The translations under genes and the position numbers were made by a program. Under the pieces are notes generated by a model. It saw only the letters and a program-made list of their open reading frames with translations. It was not told where the DNA came from and ran no database searches. This document shows positions 1 through 7,059 of a stretch of DNA of 10,150 bases, in pieces. Every line of letters begins with the position of its first letter. Position 1 is the first letter of the stretch. Source of the DNA: Actinomycetes bacterium (GTDB taxonomy: Bacteria; Actinomycetota; Acidimicrobiia; Acidimicrobiales; Palsa-688). The stretch is from the NCBI GenBank assembly GCA_021846485.1, contig JAJZWW010000087.1, positions 1 through 10,150 of the forward strand, in the 5' to 3' direction.

Positions 1-140
1 TGATCGGCAGGGCCCCACCCCGAGTTGAGCGGGATCGCGAGGACGAAGCCGGAGGCGCTAGCTAGCGTGCCGGGAAGCAACACGGGGAGGGTGTGGATGA
101 TGTCCCGCCGAGCCGCCGCCACCTCTGCCGCCCTTGTGTG

Positions 141-188
141 CCTGGGAGCCCTCCGGGATGAGCACCCTTGCCGAGGGCTCCACCCAGG
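141..188. repeat. Bulged inverted repeat, possible structured RNA or terminator
   Basis: Bases 141-146 (CCTGGG) pair with 183-188 (CCCAGG), and 147-153 (AGCCCTC) pair with 173-179 (GAGGGCT). A 3-base bulge at 180-182 lies on one side. Inside the loop, GGG at 155-157 can pair with CCC at 165-167. No T-run follows on either strand, so a classical intrinsic terminator is not shown. It matches no RNA family I recognise; it could be a terminator of a gene beyond the left edge or part of a structured leader. Confidence 0.4.
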
Positions 189-377
189 CTCGTAACCGCG
201 GCCACGGTCCGCGCCGTGCTCGGGCCGTCTCCCCCACCCGGGCGGCCGGTCACGCCGGTCCGGACGGCCTGAGCAGCGCCCGAGGATCTCGCCCGTCGGA
301 TCGGGAATGATCCCGCCGGGACCTCGGTTGCAAATAGGTGCTCAGCTCCGGATGTCCCCCCGTCCGTGGAGCGAGCA

Positions 378-413
378 GTCGAAGCCCGGCGCTCCCCCTC
401 GCCGGGCTTCGAC
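378..413. terminator. Perfect 14-bp hairpin upstream of the sigma promoter
   Basis: GTCGAAGCCCGGCG at 378-391 is perfectly complementary to CGCCGGGCTTCGAC at 400-413, with an 8-base loop (392-399). It ends 20 bases before the -35 motif of the sigma gene. There is no T-tract, which is common for terminator hairpins in high-GC actinobacteria. The likely role is to stop read-through from the left into the sigma unit. A protein-binding dyad is possible but less likely given the long uninterrupted GC-rich stem. Confidence 0.5.
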
Positions 414-433
414 GCGCCCGGACAGCGGCACCG

Positions 434-461
434 GGAACCTTCCTCCGGGCTGTAGCGTCAT
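434..461 (+). promoter_or_regulatory. ECF-type promoter of the sigma factor gene
   Basis: GGAAC at 434-438 and CGTC at 456-459 are separated by 17 bases. This matches the GGAAC / CGTC pattern recognised by many actinobacterial ECF sigma factors, including the Streptomyces SigE type. Transcription would be expected to begin about 7 to 10 bases after the CGTC, at or just before the ATG at 469. The transcript would then be leaderless or nearly so. Because ECF sigma factors often transcribe their own genes, autoregulation is the natural reading; this is inferred, not shown. Confidence 0.55.
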
Positions 462-468
462 GTGGGGC

Positions 469-996
469 ATGGCTGACCGCGGACCGACCGCTCTCGACGG
501 CTCTCAGGACGGTCCGCCGGCGCGCCGCCAGCGGGGACGGGGACGCGTCGGTCGGTCGCTCTTCGACGACCTCTACCGCGAGGAGCGCGACCGCCTGGTA
601 CGCCTGGCCTTCTTGCTCACCGGGTGCCAGGCGGCGGCCGAGGACCTGGTCCAAGACGTGTTCCTGCGGACCCGCACCCGCCTCGACCGGGTCGACGAGC
701 CGGCCGCCTACCTGCACCGCAGCGTCACCAACGCATGCTGGTCCTGGCACCGCCGCCGCCGCCGGGAGGAGCGCTACCGCCCCGACCGCCCGGTGGTGGT
801 GGCCGGGACCTCCGACGTCGAGATGTGGGATGCGCTCGCCCGGCTCTCGCCCCGCCGGCGTCAGGTCCTCGTCCTGCGCTACTACCTCGACTACTCCGAA
901 GCGCAGATCGCCGAGACGCTCGGCTGCCGGTTGGGCACGGTCAAGTCCGCCACCCACCGTGCACTGGCCGACCTGAGACGGGTGGTCGAGTCGTGA
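469..996 (+). CDS. SigE-family ECF RNA polymerase sigma factor
   Basis: Predicted 175-residue sigma factor that would direct RNA polymerase to a small stress or envelope regulon. Region 2 lies at about residues 32-102, with the family-typical Ala-Glu-Asp-Leu-Val-Gln-Asp-Val-Phe core at 57-65 and a basic stretch of arginines at 95-102. Region 4 is at about 118-171, with a helix-turn-helix at 142-169 ending in Gly-Thr-Val-Lys-Ser. Length and lack of extra domains fit the SigE-like actinobacterial subfamily. The frame is open further upstream, but the ATG at 469 is chosen because the ECF promoter places the transcript start there; an in-frame ATG at 460 is the alternative. No Shine-Dalgarno sequence precedes either, as expected for a leaderless message. 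Its stop codon overlaps the GTG of the next gene, so the two are translationally coupled. The exact ECF group cannot be assigned by eye. Confidence 0.9.
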   Translation: MADRGPTALDGSQDGPPARRQRGRGRVGRSLFDDLYREERDRLVRLAFLLTGCQAAAEDLVQDVFLRTRTRLDRVDEPAAYLHRSVTNACWSWHRRRRREERYRPDRPVVVAGTSDVEMWDALARLSPRRRQVLVLRYYLDYSEAQIAETLGCRLGTVKSATHRALADLRRVVES

Positions 997-2399
997 GCCC
1001 CGCCCCGGTACCGCTCCCCCCGGACGACGACGAGCTGGTCGCCCGCCTGCGGGTCGCCCTGCGAGCCGAGGCGGACGCCGTCGCCCCTTTCAGCGGGCGC
1101 ATCCGCTCGATCTCCGCGATCCACGACTGGGCGGCGCGGCGCCGGGCGGCGCGGCGCCGGGCGTCCGCCGCGGTGGCCGCCCTCGTCGCGGTCGCCCTGG
1201 TCGGAGTCGGCACCGCAGCCCTCTCCCTCCACCCCTCCGGGTCCACCTCGGTCGGGGTGTCCGCTCCGGCCGCGAGCCAGCAACCGTTCCGGATGCGCCA
1301 CCCGGCTCCCGCCCCGCTCGGCGCCTCCGGCTCCTCGAGCGCCGCGGCGGTCCCCGCCGGGGAGGTCCCCGTCGGCTTCGATCCGCTCTCGGCGACCTTC
1401 GTCACCCCGGCGATCGGCTACGTGCTCGGCACCGCGCCCTGCGGCGCACGCCGCTGCCTGCTCCTGGCGTCCACCCTGGACGGGGGGTCGACCTGGTCCA
1501 ACCTCGGAGACCCCGCGCCGGCCGGGGTGACCCTCCCGAGCCTGGGACCCCTGCCGAGCGTGCACCTAGGGGTGCGCTTCGCCGACCAGGAGCACGGCTG
1601 GATCTACGGGTACGTGGGCAACTCCCCGGTCCTCTGGTGGACCACCGACGCCGGTACCACCTGGAGGTCCCTGTCCCCCGCCGCCCTCGCCGGCGGCGAG
1701 GTCGCCGCCCTCGAGTCCACCGCGGGCAGGGCCGAGGCCGTCGTCGTGCGAGCCGAGCCGCCCGGGGTGCAGATGGTCACCGCCCCCAAGGCCTCCGCGG
1801 CGTGGAAGCCGGTCAGCGCGGTCCTGCCCGCCGGCCACACCGCCGCCCCCACCCCACAGCTCGTGCTGCAGCGCACCGCCGGGTGGCTGCTCGAAGAGGA
1901 CCCCGCCTACGTGGCCGGGGCCCGCCTGGACGCTACCGGCACCTGGAAGAGCTGGAGCCCGTCTTGCGCCACCTCCGCCTTCCGGGTGATGGTCGCCGCG
2001 GTCAGCACCACCGACGTCGTCGAGCTGTGCCAGGCGACCTCCTCCAACGGGGATGCGACGGTGTACCAGTCCTTGCATGCCGGCAACGCCGGCACCTGGC
2101 GCTATCTCACCCAGACGCCCTGGGGTCTCGACCCCCAGGCGTTCGCCGCCAACCGGGGCGACTCGTTCGCCGTCGCCGGTCGCCGGGGCAACCGAGCCGA
2201 GATCGTGCTCCACACCCCCGGCTCGTGGGTGACCCCGGCGTGGTCGGGACCCGGCAGGGTCACCGAGCTCGGCTTCGAGGACCCGGGTCAGGGGATCGCC
2301 GTCGTGCGCACGGCGACCTCCAGCCGGATGCTCATGACCTTCGACGCCGGCTACCGGTGGGGATCGGTGGACTTCCAGCGGCGGCAACCCGGGCGCTGA
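993..2399 (+). CDS. Single-pass membrane protein with Asp-box propeller-like domain, candidate sigma regulator
   Basis: Predicted 468-residue protein starting at a GTG that overlaps the sigma stop (GTGA). Residues 1-56 are cytoplasmic in character, with an acidic-to-amphipathic opening (Asp-Asp-Asp-Glu-Leu-Val at 11-16) and an arginine-rich stretch at 49-56. One transmembrane helix follows at about 57-79, then an Ala/Ser/Pro linker to about 125. The rest is a beta-rich extracytoplasmic domain with three Asp-box (BNR-like) motifs: STLDGGSTW at 160-168, TTDAGTTW at 217-224 and TFDAGYRW at 449-456. Such repeats occur in sialidase-like and YCF48-like beta-propellers. Several paired cysteines could form disulfides outside the cell. 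Position and topology suggest that the N-terminal segment restrains the sigma factor while the propeller senses something outside, but no known anti-sigma domain is recognisable, so this is inference. A secreted propeller made under sigma control is the alternative. Confidence 0.85.
   Translation: MSPAPVPLPPDDDELVARLRVALRAEADAVAPFSGRIRSISAIHDWAARRRAARRRASAAVAALVAVALVGVGTAALSLHPSGSTSVGVSAPAASQQPFRMRHPAPAPLGASGSSSAAAVPAGEVPVGFDPLSATFVTPAIGYVLGTAPCGARRCLLLASTLDGGSTWSNLGDPAPAGVTLPSLGPLPSVHLGVRFADQEHGWIYGYVGNSPVLWWTTDAGTTWRSLSPAALAGGEVAALESTAGRAEAVVVRAEPPGVQMVTAPKASAAWKPVSAVLPAGHTAAPTPQLVLQRTAGWLLEEDPAYVAGARLDATGTWKSWSPSCATSAFRVMVAAVSTTDVVELCQATSSNGDATVYQSLHAGNAGTWRYLTQTPWGLDPQAFAANRGDSFAVAGRRGNRAEIVLHTPGSWVTPAWSGPGRVTELGFEDPGQGIAVVRTATSSRMLMTFDAGYRWGSVDFQRRQPGR
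1129..1158 (+). repeat. 15-bp perfect tandem duplication in the juxtamembrane region
   Basis: The 15-base unit GGGCGGCGCGGCGCC occurs twice in a row (1129-1143 and 1144-1158), with the first bases of a third copy following. It is in frame, so each unit adds five codons and yields the doubled Ala-Ala-Arg-Arg-Arg pattern just before the membrane helix. It could expand or contract by slippage without breaking the gene, changing only the positive charge on the cytoplasmic side. Confidence 0.75.
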
Positions 2400-2405
2400 C
2401 CCGCT

Positions 2406-2424
2406 CGGGGCGTGGGATGCCCCG
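2406..2424. terminator. Candidate bidirectional terminator hairpin
   Basis: CGGGGC at 2406-2411 pairs with GCCCCG at 2419-2424 around a 7-base loop. It lies in the 30-base gap between the convergent propeller-protein gene and rsfS. No T-run follows on either strand. The position makes termination plausible, but the stem is short for a genome this GC-rich. Confidence 0.35.
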
Positions 2425-2429
2425 GGGGG

Positions 2430-2828
2430 CTATCCACCTGCGAACGCCGCGGCGGGCTGCGGCGCCTCCCAGGCCCACACCTCGCCGTCGCCCCAGAGCC
2501 GCTCGAGGGCGTACAGCTCGCGGACCGCTTCCTCGAGCACGTGGACCACGAAGTCCCCGTAGTCGATGAGCACCCACCGGGCGTCGTCCAGTCCCTCGAC
2601 GCGCAGGGGGGCCGGTCCGCCGACCCGCTTCAGCCGCTCCTCGACCGCCTCGGCGATCGTCCGCACCTGCCGGGAGTTGGCCCCGCTGGTGATGACGAAG
2701 GCGTCGGTGATCGCGAGCACCCGGCCGACGGCCAGGACCACGGTGTCGCGGCCTTGCTTGTCCGACGCCGCCCGGGCTGCGGTGGTCGCCCAGGCCCGGA
2801 CGGTGTCGATCGACACCGGGGAGCTCAC
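2430..2828 (-). CDS. rsfS: Ribosomal silencing factor RsfS
   Basis: Predicted 132-residue protein of the RsfS/Iojap family, which binds ribosomal protein L14 (uL14) on the 50S subunit and blocks joining with 30S when nutrients are short. The family core is clear: a helical N-terminal part, the Asp-Ala-Phe-Val-Ile-Thr-Ser-Gly segment, the Trp-Val-Leu-Ile-Asp-Tyr-Gly-Asp stretch at 85-92, a conserved His at 96, Tyr at 106 and the Leu-Glu-Arg-Leu-Trp motif at 108-112. The frame is open upstream to 3041, but those residues are arginine-rich and unlike the family. The GTG at 2828 is chosen because it overlaps the stop of the preceding gene (GTGA) and gives the usual family length; a GTG four codons further in (2816) is also possible. 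It is last in the nadD-led operon and probably depends on translation of the gene before it. Confidence 0.9.
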   Translation of the reverse strand: MSSPVSIDTVRAWATTAARAASDKQGRDTVVLAVGRVLAITDAFVITSGANSRQVRTIAEAVEERLKRVGGPAPLRVEGLDDARWVLIDYGDFVVHVLEEAVRELYALERLWGDGEVWAWEAPQPAAAFAGG

Positions 2829-3187
2829 CGGGGGGTCACAGTCGCCGGCCCGCCGCCGCAGGACCCGCTCGAGGGTGACCGCCGGCCGTCCTCGGCCACC
2901 CTCTCGCCGGCGGACGGCCGGCGGCCGTCTCCGCAAGTTGGTCTTGCGACAGCTGCTGACAGCATCCAGGAGACCTCCGCTGTTGGGGTGGGGGTGGTAC
3001 CCGAGCCGGGGGGACGTACCGCCGGTCCGGTGTCGAGCCACTGGAGGGCGAGCAGGGCCACGGTGGCGAGGAAGGCCGCCGCCAGCACGACCGCGGCCAG
3101 GGCCTGCTCCCGACGCAGCCGGCGGCGCCGGCTGCGTCGCTGCTGGCGGCTGGCGGCTGGCGGGGCCGCGGGAGAAGCCGTGATCAT
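2825..3187 (-). CDS. Small single-helix membrane protein between nadD and rsfS, unknown function
   Basis: Predicted 120-residue protein that I cannot assign to a family. Residues 14-26 are very basic (many arginines), then one clear transmembrane helix spans about 29-49. A Pro/Thr/Gly-rich linker follows, and then a low-complexity tail with two cysteines (85 and 110). The basic flank predicts the N-terminus inside and the tail outside. Both ends support it as a gene: its ATG overlaps the nadD stop (ATGA) and its TGA overlaps the rsfS GTG (GTGA). Many actinobacteria carry an LCP/LytR-type cell-wall gene at this spot. This protein could be a degenerate or truncated relative keeping only the membrane anchor, but no LCP catalytic motif is visible. 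The C-terminal half has little protein character, so a frameshift there cannot be excluded. Confidence 0.65.
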   Translation of the reverse strand: MITASPAAPPAASRQQRRSRRRRLRREQALAAVVLAAAFLATVALLALQWLDTGPAVRPPGSGTTPTPTAEVSWMLSAAVARPTCGDGRRPSAGERVAEDGRRSPSSGSCGGGPATVTPR

Positions 3188-3804
3188 CCGCCCCCAGCGT
3201 ACATACCCCGCGAGCGGATGAAGCGGACCGCTGCCTCGGGCACGAGGTAGTCGAGGGGCCGGCCGTCGGCAGCCCGGGCCCGCAGGTCGGTGCTCGAGAT
3301 CTCCAGGTTGGGGACGGTCACCTCCGCCACCCGCCACCCGTCGCCGTCGAGGCCCCGTGGTCGTCCCGCTCCGGGACGGTTGACGATGACCAGGGTCGCC
3401 ATCCGCTGCACGTCGTCGATCCGCTCCCAGGTGGCCAGCTCGCCGGCGACGTCCCAGCCGACGAGCACGAACAGCTCGGCGCGGGGGTCGGCGTCAGCCA
3501 TCTCCTGGAGGGTGTCGGCGGTGTAGGACTCCCCTCCCCGGTCGATCTCCTGGCGCCCCGCCTCGAGGCCGGGCACCCCCCCGACCGCCGCCTGCACCAA
3601 GGCGTAGCGGTCCTCGGCGCAGCTCACCTCCCGGACCTCCGCCTTCTGCCAGGGGACGTTGGCGACCATCATGATCACCAGGTCGAGGTGGAGGGCGTGC
3701 TTGGCGTTGACCGCGGCCACCAGGTGCCCGACGTGGATCGGGTCGAAGGTGCCGCCGAAGATCCCGATCCGTCGTCCCACGCGCCGAGAAGCTACCGCCT
3801 CCAC
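3184..3804 (-). CDS. nadD: Nicotinate-mononucleotide adenylyltransferase
   Basis: Predicted 206-residue NadD, which joins nicotinate mononucleotide and ATP into deamido-NAD in the de novo and salvage routes to NAD. The nucleotidyltransferase signature GIFGGTFDPIHVGH sits at 14-27, including the catalytic His-X-Gly-His (24-27). The Asn-Val-Pro-Trp-Gln-Lys segment is at 49-54, and the ISSTDLR motif that contacts ATP phosphates is at 169-175. Length is normal. A perfect AGGAGG (minus strand, 3815-3820) lies 10 bases before the GTG at 3804 and 7 bases before an adjoining TTG at 3807; a GTG at 3780 would give a start closer to the family's usual N-terminus. It is first gene of the operon with the membrane protein and rsfS, and is divergent from the DAHP synthase gene with about 50 bases between, so both promoters must lie in or near that gap. 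Confidence 0.93.
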   Translation of the reverse strand: MEAVASRRVGRRIGIFGGTFDPIHVGHLVAAVNAKHALHLDLVIMMVANVPWQKAEVREVSCAEDRYALVQAAVGGVPGLEAGRQEIDRGGESYTADTLQEMADADPRAELFVLVGWDVAGELATWERIDDVQRMATLVIVNRPGAGRPRGLDGDGWRVAEVTVPNLEISSTDLRARAADGRPLDYLVPEAAVRFIRSRGMYAGGG

Positions 3805-3814
3805 CAAGGGCCGG

Positions 3815-3820
3815 CCTCCT
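3815..3820 (-). promoter_or_regulatory. Ribosome binding site of nadD
   Basis: The minus strand reads AGGAGG here, a full match to the anti-Shine-Dalgarno core and the clearest one in the window. Its spacing favours the TTG at 3807 (7 bases) or the GTG at 3804 (10 bases) over the GTG at 3780, which argues for a short N-terminal extension on NadD. Confidence 0.6.
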
Positions 3821-3854
3821 GGCGCGGCCGGCGCCGATCGGCCACGCTGGTGGG

Positions 3855-5195
<1,341 letters not shown>

Positions 5196-5218
5196 CCATG
5201 CCGGCCGCCGCCCGCCGG

Positions 5219-5247
5219 CAAATCATGACCTACGTGGTCAAGATTTG
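5219..5247. promoter_or_regulatory. 29-bp AT-rich dyad, likely operator of the sulfur assimilation genes
   Basis: CAAATCATGACC (5219-5230) and GGTCAAGATTTG (5236-5247) are inverted copies with one A/A mismatch, around a 5-base centre (TACGT). The arms are far richer in A and T than their surroundings, more like a repressor site than a terminator stem in this genome. It lies just upstream of the -10-like TATGGT and overlaps where a -35 would be, so a bound protein would block RNA polymerase. The regulator is not in the window; sulfur- or cysteine-responsive regulators are natural candidates. Termination of the DAHP synthase message is the alternative. Confidence 0.6.
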
Positions 5248-5250
5248 GGT

Positions 5251-5256
5251 TATGGT
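5251..5256 (+). promoter_or_regulatory. -10 element, leaderless promoter of the sulfite reductase gene
   Basis: TATGGT fits the TANNNT pattern of housekeeping actinobacterial promoters and ends 6 bases before the ATG at 5263, placing the transcript start at or next to the start codon. A weak -35 (TGACC around 5226-5230, inside the dyad) lies about 20 bases upstream, somewhat far. No Shine-Dalgarno sequence precedes the ATG, in line with a leaderless message. Confidence 0.5.
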
Positions 5257-5262
5257 GTCCGC

Positions 5263-7059
5263 ATGCCTGGGACAAGTGCCATCGACCCGTTGAGCGCCGA
5301 GGACATCGCCAAGTTCGAGCGCCTCCTCGCCGACCACCTCGCCGGTCGGGTCGACGAGGAGGCCTTCCGGGTGTTCCGGCTCAACAACGGCATCTACGGC
5401 CAGCGTCAGGGTGGCCACAACCAGATGGTCCGGGTGAAGCTCCCCTACGGCTCGATCACCCCGGAGCAGCTCGAGCGGCTCGCCGACGTGGCCGAGGGCT
5501 ACAGCCGCGGCTGGGGCCACCTGACCACCAGGCAGAACATCCAGTTCCACTTCGTGGACCTCGAGCGGGTCCCGGCGCTGTTGCGGGACCTCGCCGAGGT
5601 CGGCCTCACCACCCGGGAGGCCTGCGGGGACACCGTCCGCAACGTCATGGGCTGCCACCTCGCCGGCGCCTGCCCCTTCGAGGTGCTCGACATCAGCCCG
5701 TGGGCCGAGGCGACCTTCCGCCACTTCTTGCACCACCCGATCGCCCAGCGCCTCCCGCGCAAGTTCAAGATCAACTTCTCCGGGTGCGTCACCGACTGCG
5801 GCCAGGCGATGTTCAACGACGTCGGGGTGGTCGCGGTGTCCCGACCCCGCCCCGACGGGACCCTCGAGCGGGGGTTCCGGGTCTTCCTAGCCGGCGGGCT
5901 CGGGGCCAACCCCCACCCGGCCCAGGCGCTCGAAGAGCTCACCACTCGCGAGGAGCTCCTTCCGACCATCGAGGCGGTGCTGCGCACCTTCGACCACTAC
6001 GGCAACCGGGACAACAAGTTGCGGGCCCGGCTCAAGTGGCTGGTGGACGCGATCGGCATGGACGAGCTGCGCCGGCGGGTGCTGAAGGAGCGCAACCTGC
6101 TGCTCGCCTCCTCCACCTGGCCGGGCGGGATCCCCGCCGCCGTCGCCGAGCTCGGCGACGAGCCCGCCGGCGTCGGCACCGGTGAGATGGCTCCCACCGC
6201 GCTCGGGGTGCCCGTGACCCTCCGAGCCGACCGACGCGACGGCCGGCCGCTCGCCGACCCCTACGAACGGTGGTGCTCCGCGAACGTGGTGGTGGGGGTG
6301 GCCAAGGGGACCGTGTCCGCGATCGCCTACGCTCGCCTGGGCGACCTGACCGCACCCCAGATGCGAGCCCTCGCCTCGATCGTCTCGGACCTCGGCGTGG
6401 ACCTGAGGGTCACCAACCGCCAGAACCTAGCCTTCCGGGGCCTGACGGGCAGCCAGCTGCCAGAGCTGCACGCCCGCCTCCAGGAGATCGGGATGGCCGA
6501 GCCCGGCGCCGAGCTCGCCCGCGACGTGGTGTCGTGCCCGGGCGCGGACACCTGCAACCTGGCGGTCACCCAGAGCCGGGGCCTGGCGGACGCCATCGGG
6601 CAGGCCCTGGAGCAAGCCGGACTGGCCGACGTCGGCGGGGTGCGCATCAACATCTCCGGCTGCACCAACAGCTGCGGCCAGCACCACGTGGCCGACATCG
6701 GCTTCCACGGAGCCGAGCGGCGGGCGCACGGCCGTCCCGCCCCCGGATACCAGATGCTCCTCGGCGGCCACGTCGGCCAGACCCAGGTCGAGTTCGGCCA
6801 GCGGGCCTTGCGCCTGCCCGCCAAGTCGGCCGCCGAGGCAGCGGTCAGGGTGGTCGGGCGCTTCGCAGAAGAACGGGAGCACGGGGAGCGCTTCGCCACC
6901 TGGCTCGAGCGCTGCGGGGGCGCCAAGTCGGTCGGCGCCGAGCTGGCCGACCTCGACCATTGGCCCGATCCGGAGGAGCACCCCGAGTACTATTTCGACT
7001 TCGGCGAGACCGGCCCCTACGTCGCCGAGGTCGGTCGAGGAGAGTGCGCAGCCGGATGA
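5263..7059 (+). CDS. Ferredoxin-type sulfite reductase (siroheme, [4Fe-4S]), nitrite/sulfite reductase family
   Basis: Predicted 598-residue cytoplasmic enzyme reducing sulfite to sulfide with six electrons, probably from ferredoxin. It has the family's two-fold repeat: a ferredoxin-like half-domain and siroheme/iron-sulfur domain, then the same pair again. The cluster ligands are C425-X5-C431 (SCPGADTC) and C467-X3-C471 (SGCTNSCG). Residues that bind sulfite in E. coli SiR (Arg83, Arg153, Lys215, Lys217) appear to correspond to Arg90, Arg126, Lys167 and Lys169. Oddly, the first half has a full second set, C131-X5-C137 and C175-X3-C179, at nearly the same spacing. Nitrite reductase activity is possible from family alone, but linkage to cysH supports sulfite. 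The frame is open upstream inside the DAHP synthase gene; the ATG at 5263 is chosen from the promoter and from the start of homology. Length exceeds the usual 550-570 by a short C-terminal tail. Confidence 0.92.
   Translation: MPGTSAIDPLSAEDIAKFERLLADHLAGRVDEEAFRVFRLNNGIYGQRQGGHNQMVRVKLPYGSITPEQLERLADVAEGYSRGWGHLTTRQNIQFHFVDLERVPALLRDLAEVGLTTREACGDTVRNVMGCHLAGACPFEVLDISPWAEATFRHFLHHPIAQRLPRKFKINFSGCVTDCGQAMFNDVGVVAVSRPRPDGTLERGFRVFLAGGLGANPHPAQALEELTTREELLPTIEAVLRTFDHYGNRDNKLRARLKWLVDAIGMDELRRRVLKERNLLLASSTWPGGIPAAVAELGDEPAGVGTGEMAPTALGVPVTLRADRRDGRPLADPYERWCSANVVVGVAKGTVSAIAYARLGDLTAPQMRALASIVSDLGVDLRVTNRQNLAFRGLTGSQLPELHARLQEIGMAEPGAELARDVVSCPGADTCNLAVTQSRGLADAIGQALEQAGLADVGGVRINISGCTNSCGQHHVADIGFHGAERRAHGRPAPGYQMLLGGHVGQTQVEFGQRALRLPAKSAAEAAVRVVGRFAEEREHGERFATWLERCGGAKSVGAELADLDHWPDPEEHPEYYFDFGETGPYVAEVGRGECAAG

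Larger units (their letters stand above)
1..432. other. Left intergenic stretch, no convincing gene
   Basis: No reading frame here has protein family character or the very high third-position GC of the genes to the right. A frame on the minus strand is open from a GTG at 122 to the left edge and encodes a hydrophobic stretch. A plus-strand frame runs from the left edge to a TAG at 63-65. Either could be the end of a neighbouring gene, but neither can be supported from so short a piece. The stretch holds a 12-bp perfect palindrome at 56-67 (CGCTAGCTAGCG), a bulged inverted repeat at 141-188 and a perfect 14-bp-stem inverted repeat at 378-413, the last two listed separately. It is best read as an untranslated region in front of the sigma factor gene. 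Confidence 0.5.

Noticed and set aside
56..67. 12-bp perfect palindrome CGCTAGCTAGCG
   Set aside because: Unusual because CTAG is rare in such genomes, but a single short copy with no clear gene context cannot be given a role.
1..122. Minus-strand frame from a GTG at 122 to the left edge with a hydrophobic stretch, possibly the start of a membrane protein gene
   Set aside because: Only 40 codons are visible, no ribosome site or family motif is seen, and third-position GC is lower than in the clear genes. It may be real but cannot be supported here.
1637..2569. 310-codon plus-strand frame overlapping the propeller protein gene and rsfS
   Set aside because: Very rich in arginine and proline, crosses the convergent gene boundary and is a shifted frame of real genes.
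5219..5247. Reading the dyad as the intrinsic terminator of the DAHP synthase gene
   Set aside because: AT-rich arms, no T-run and position over the next promoter make an operator more likely; kept only as an alternative.
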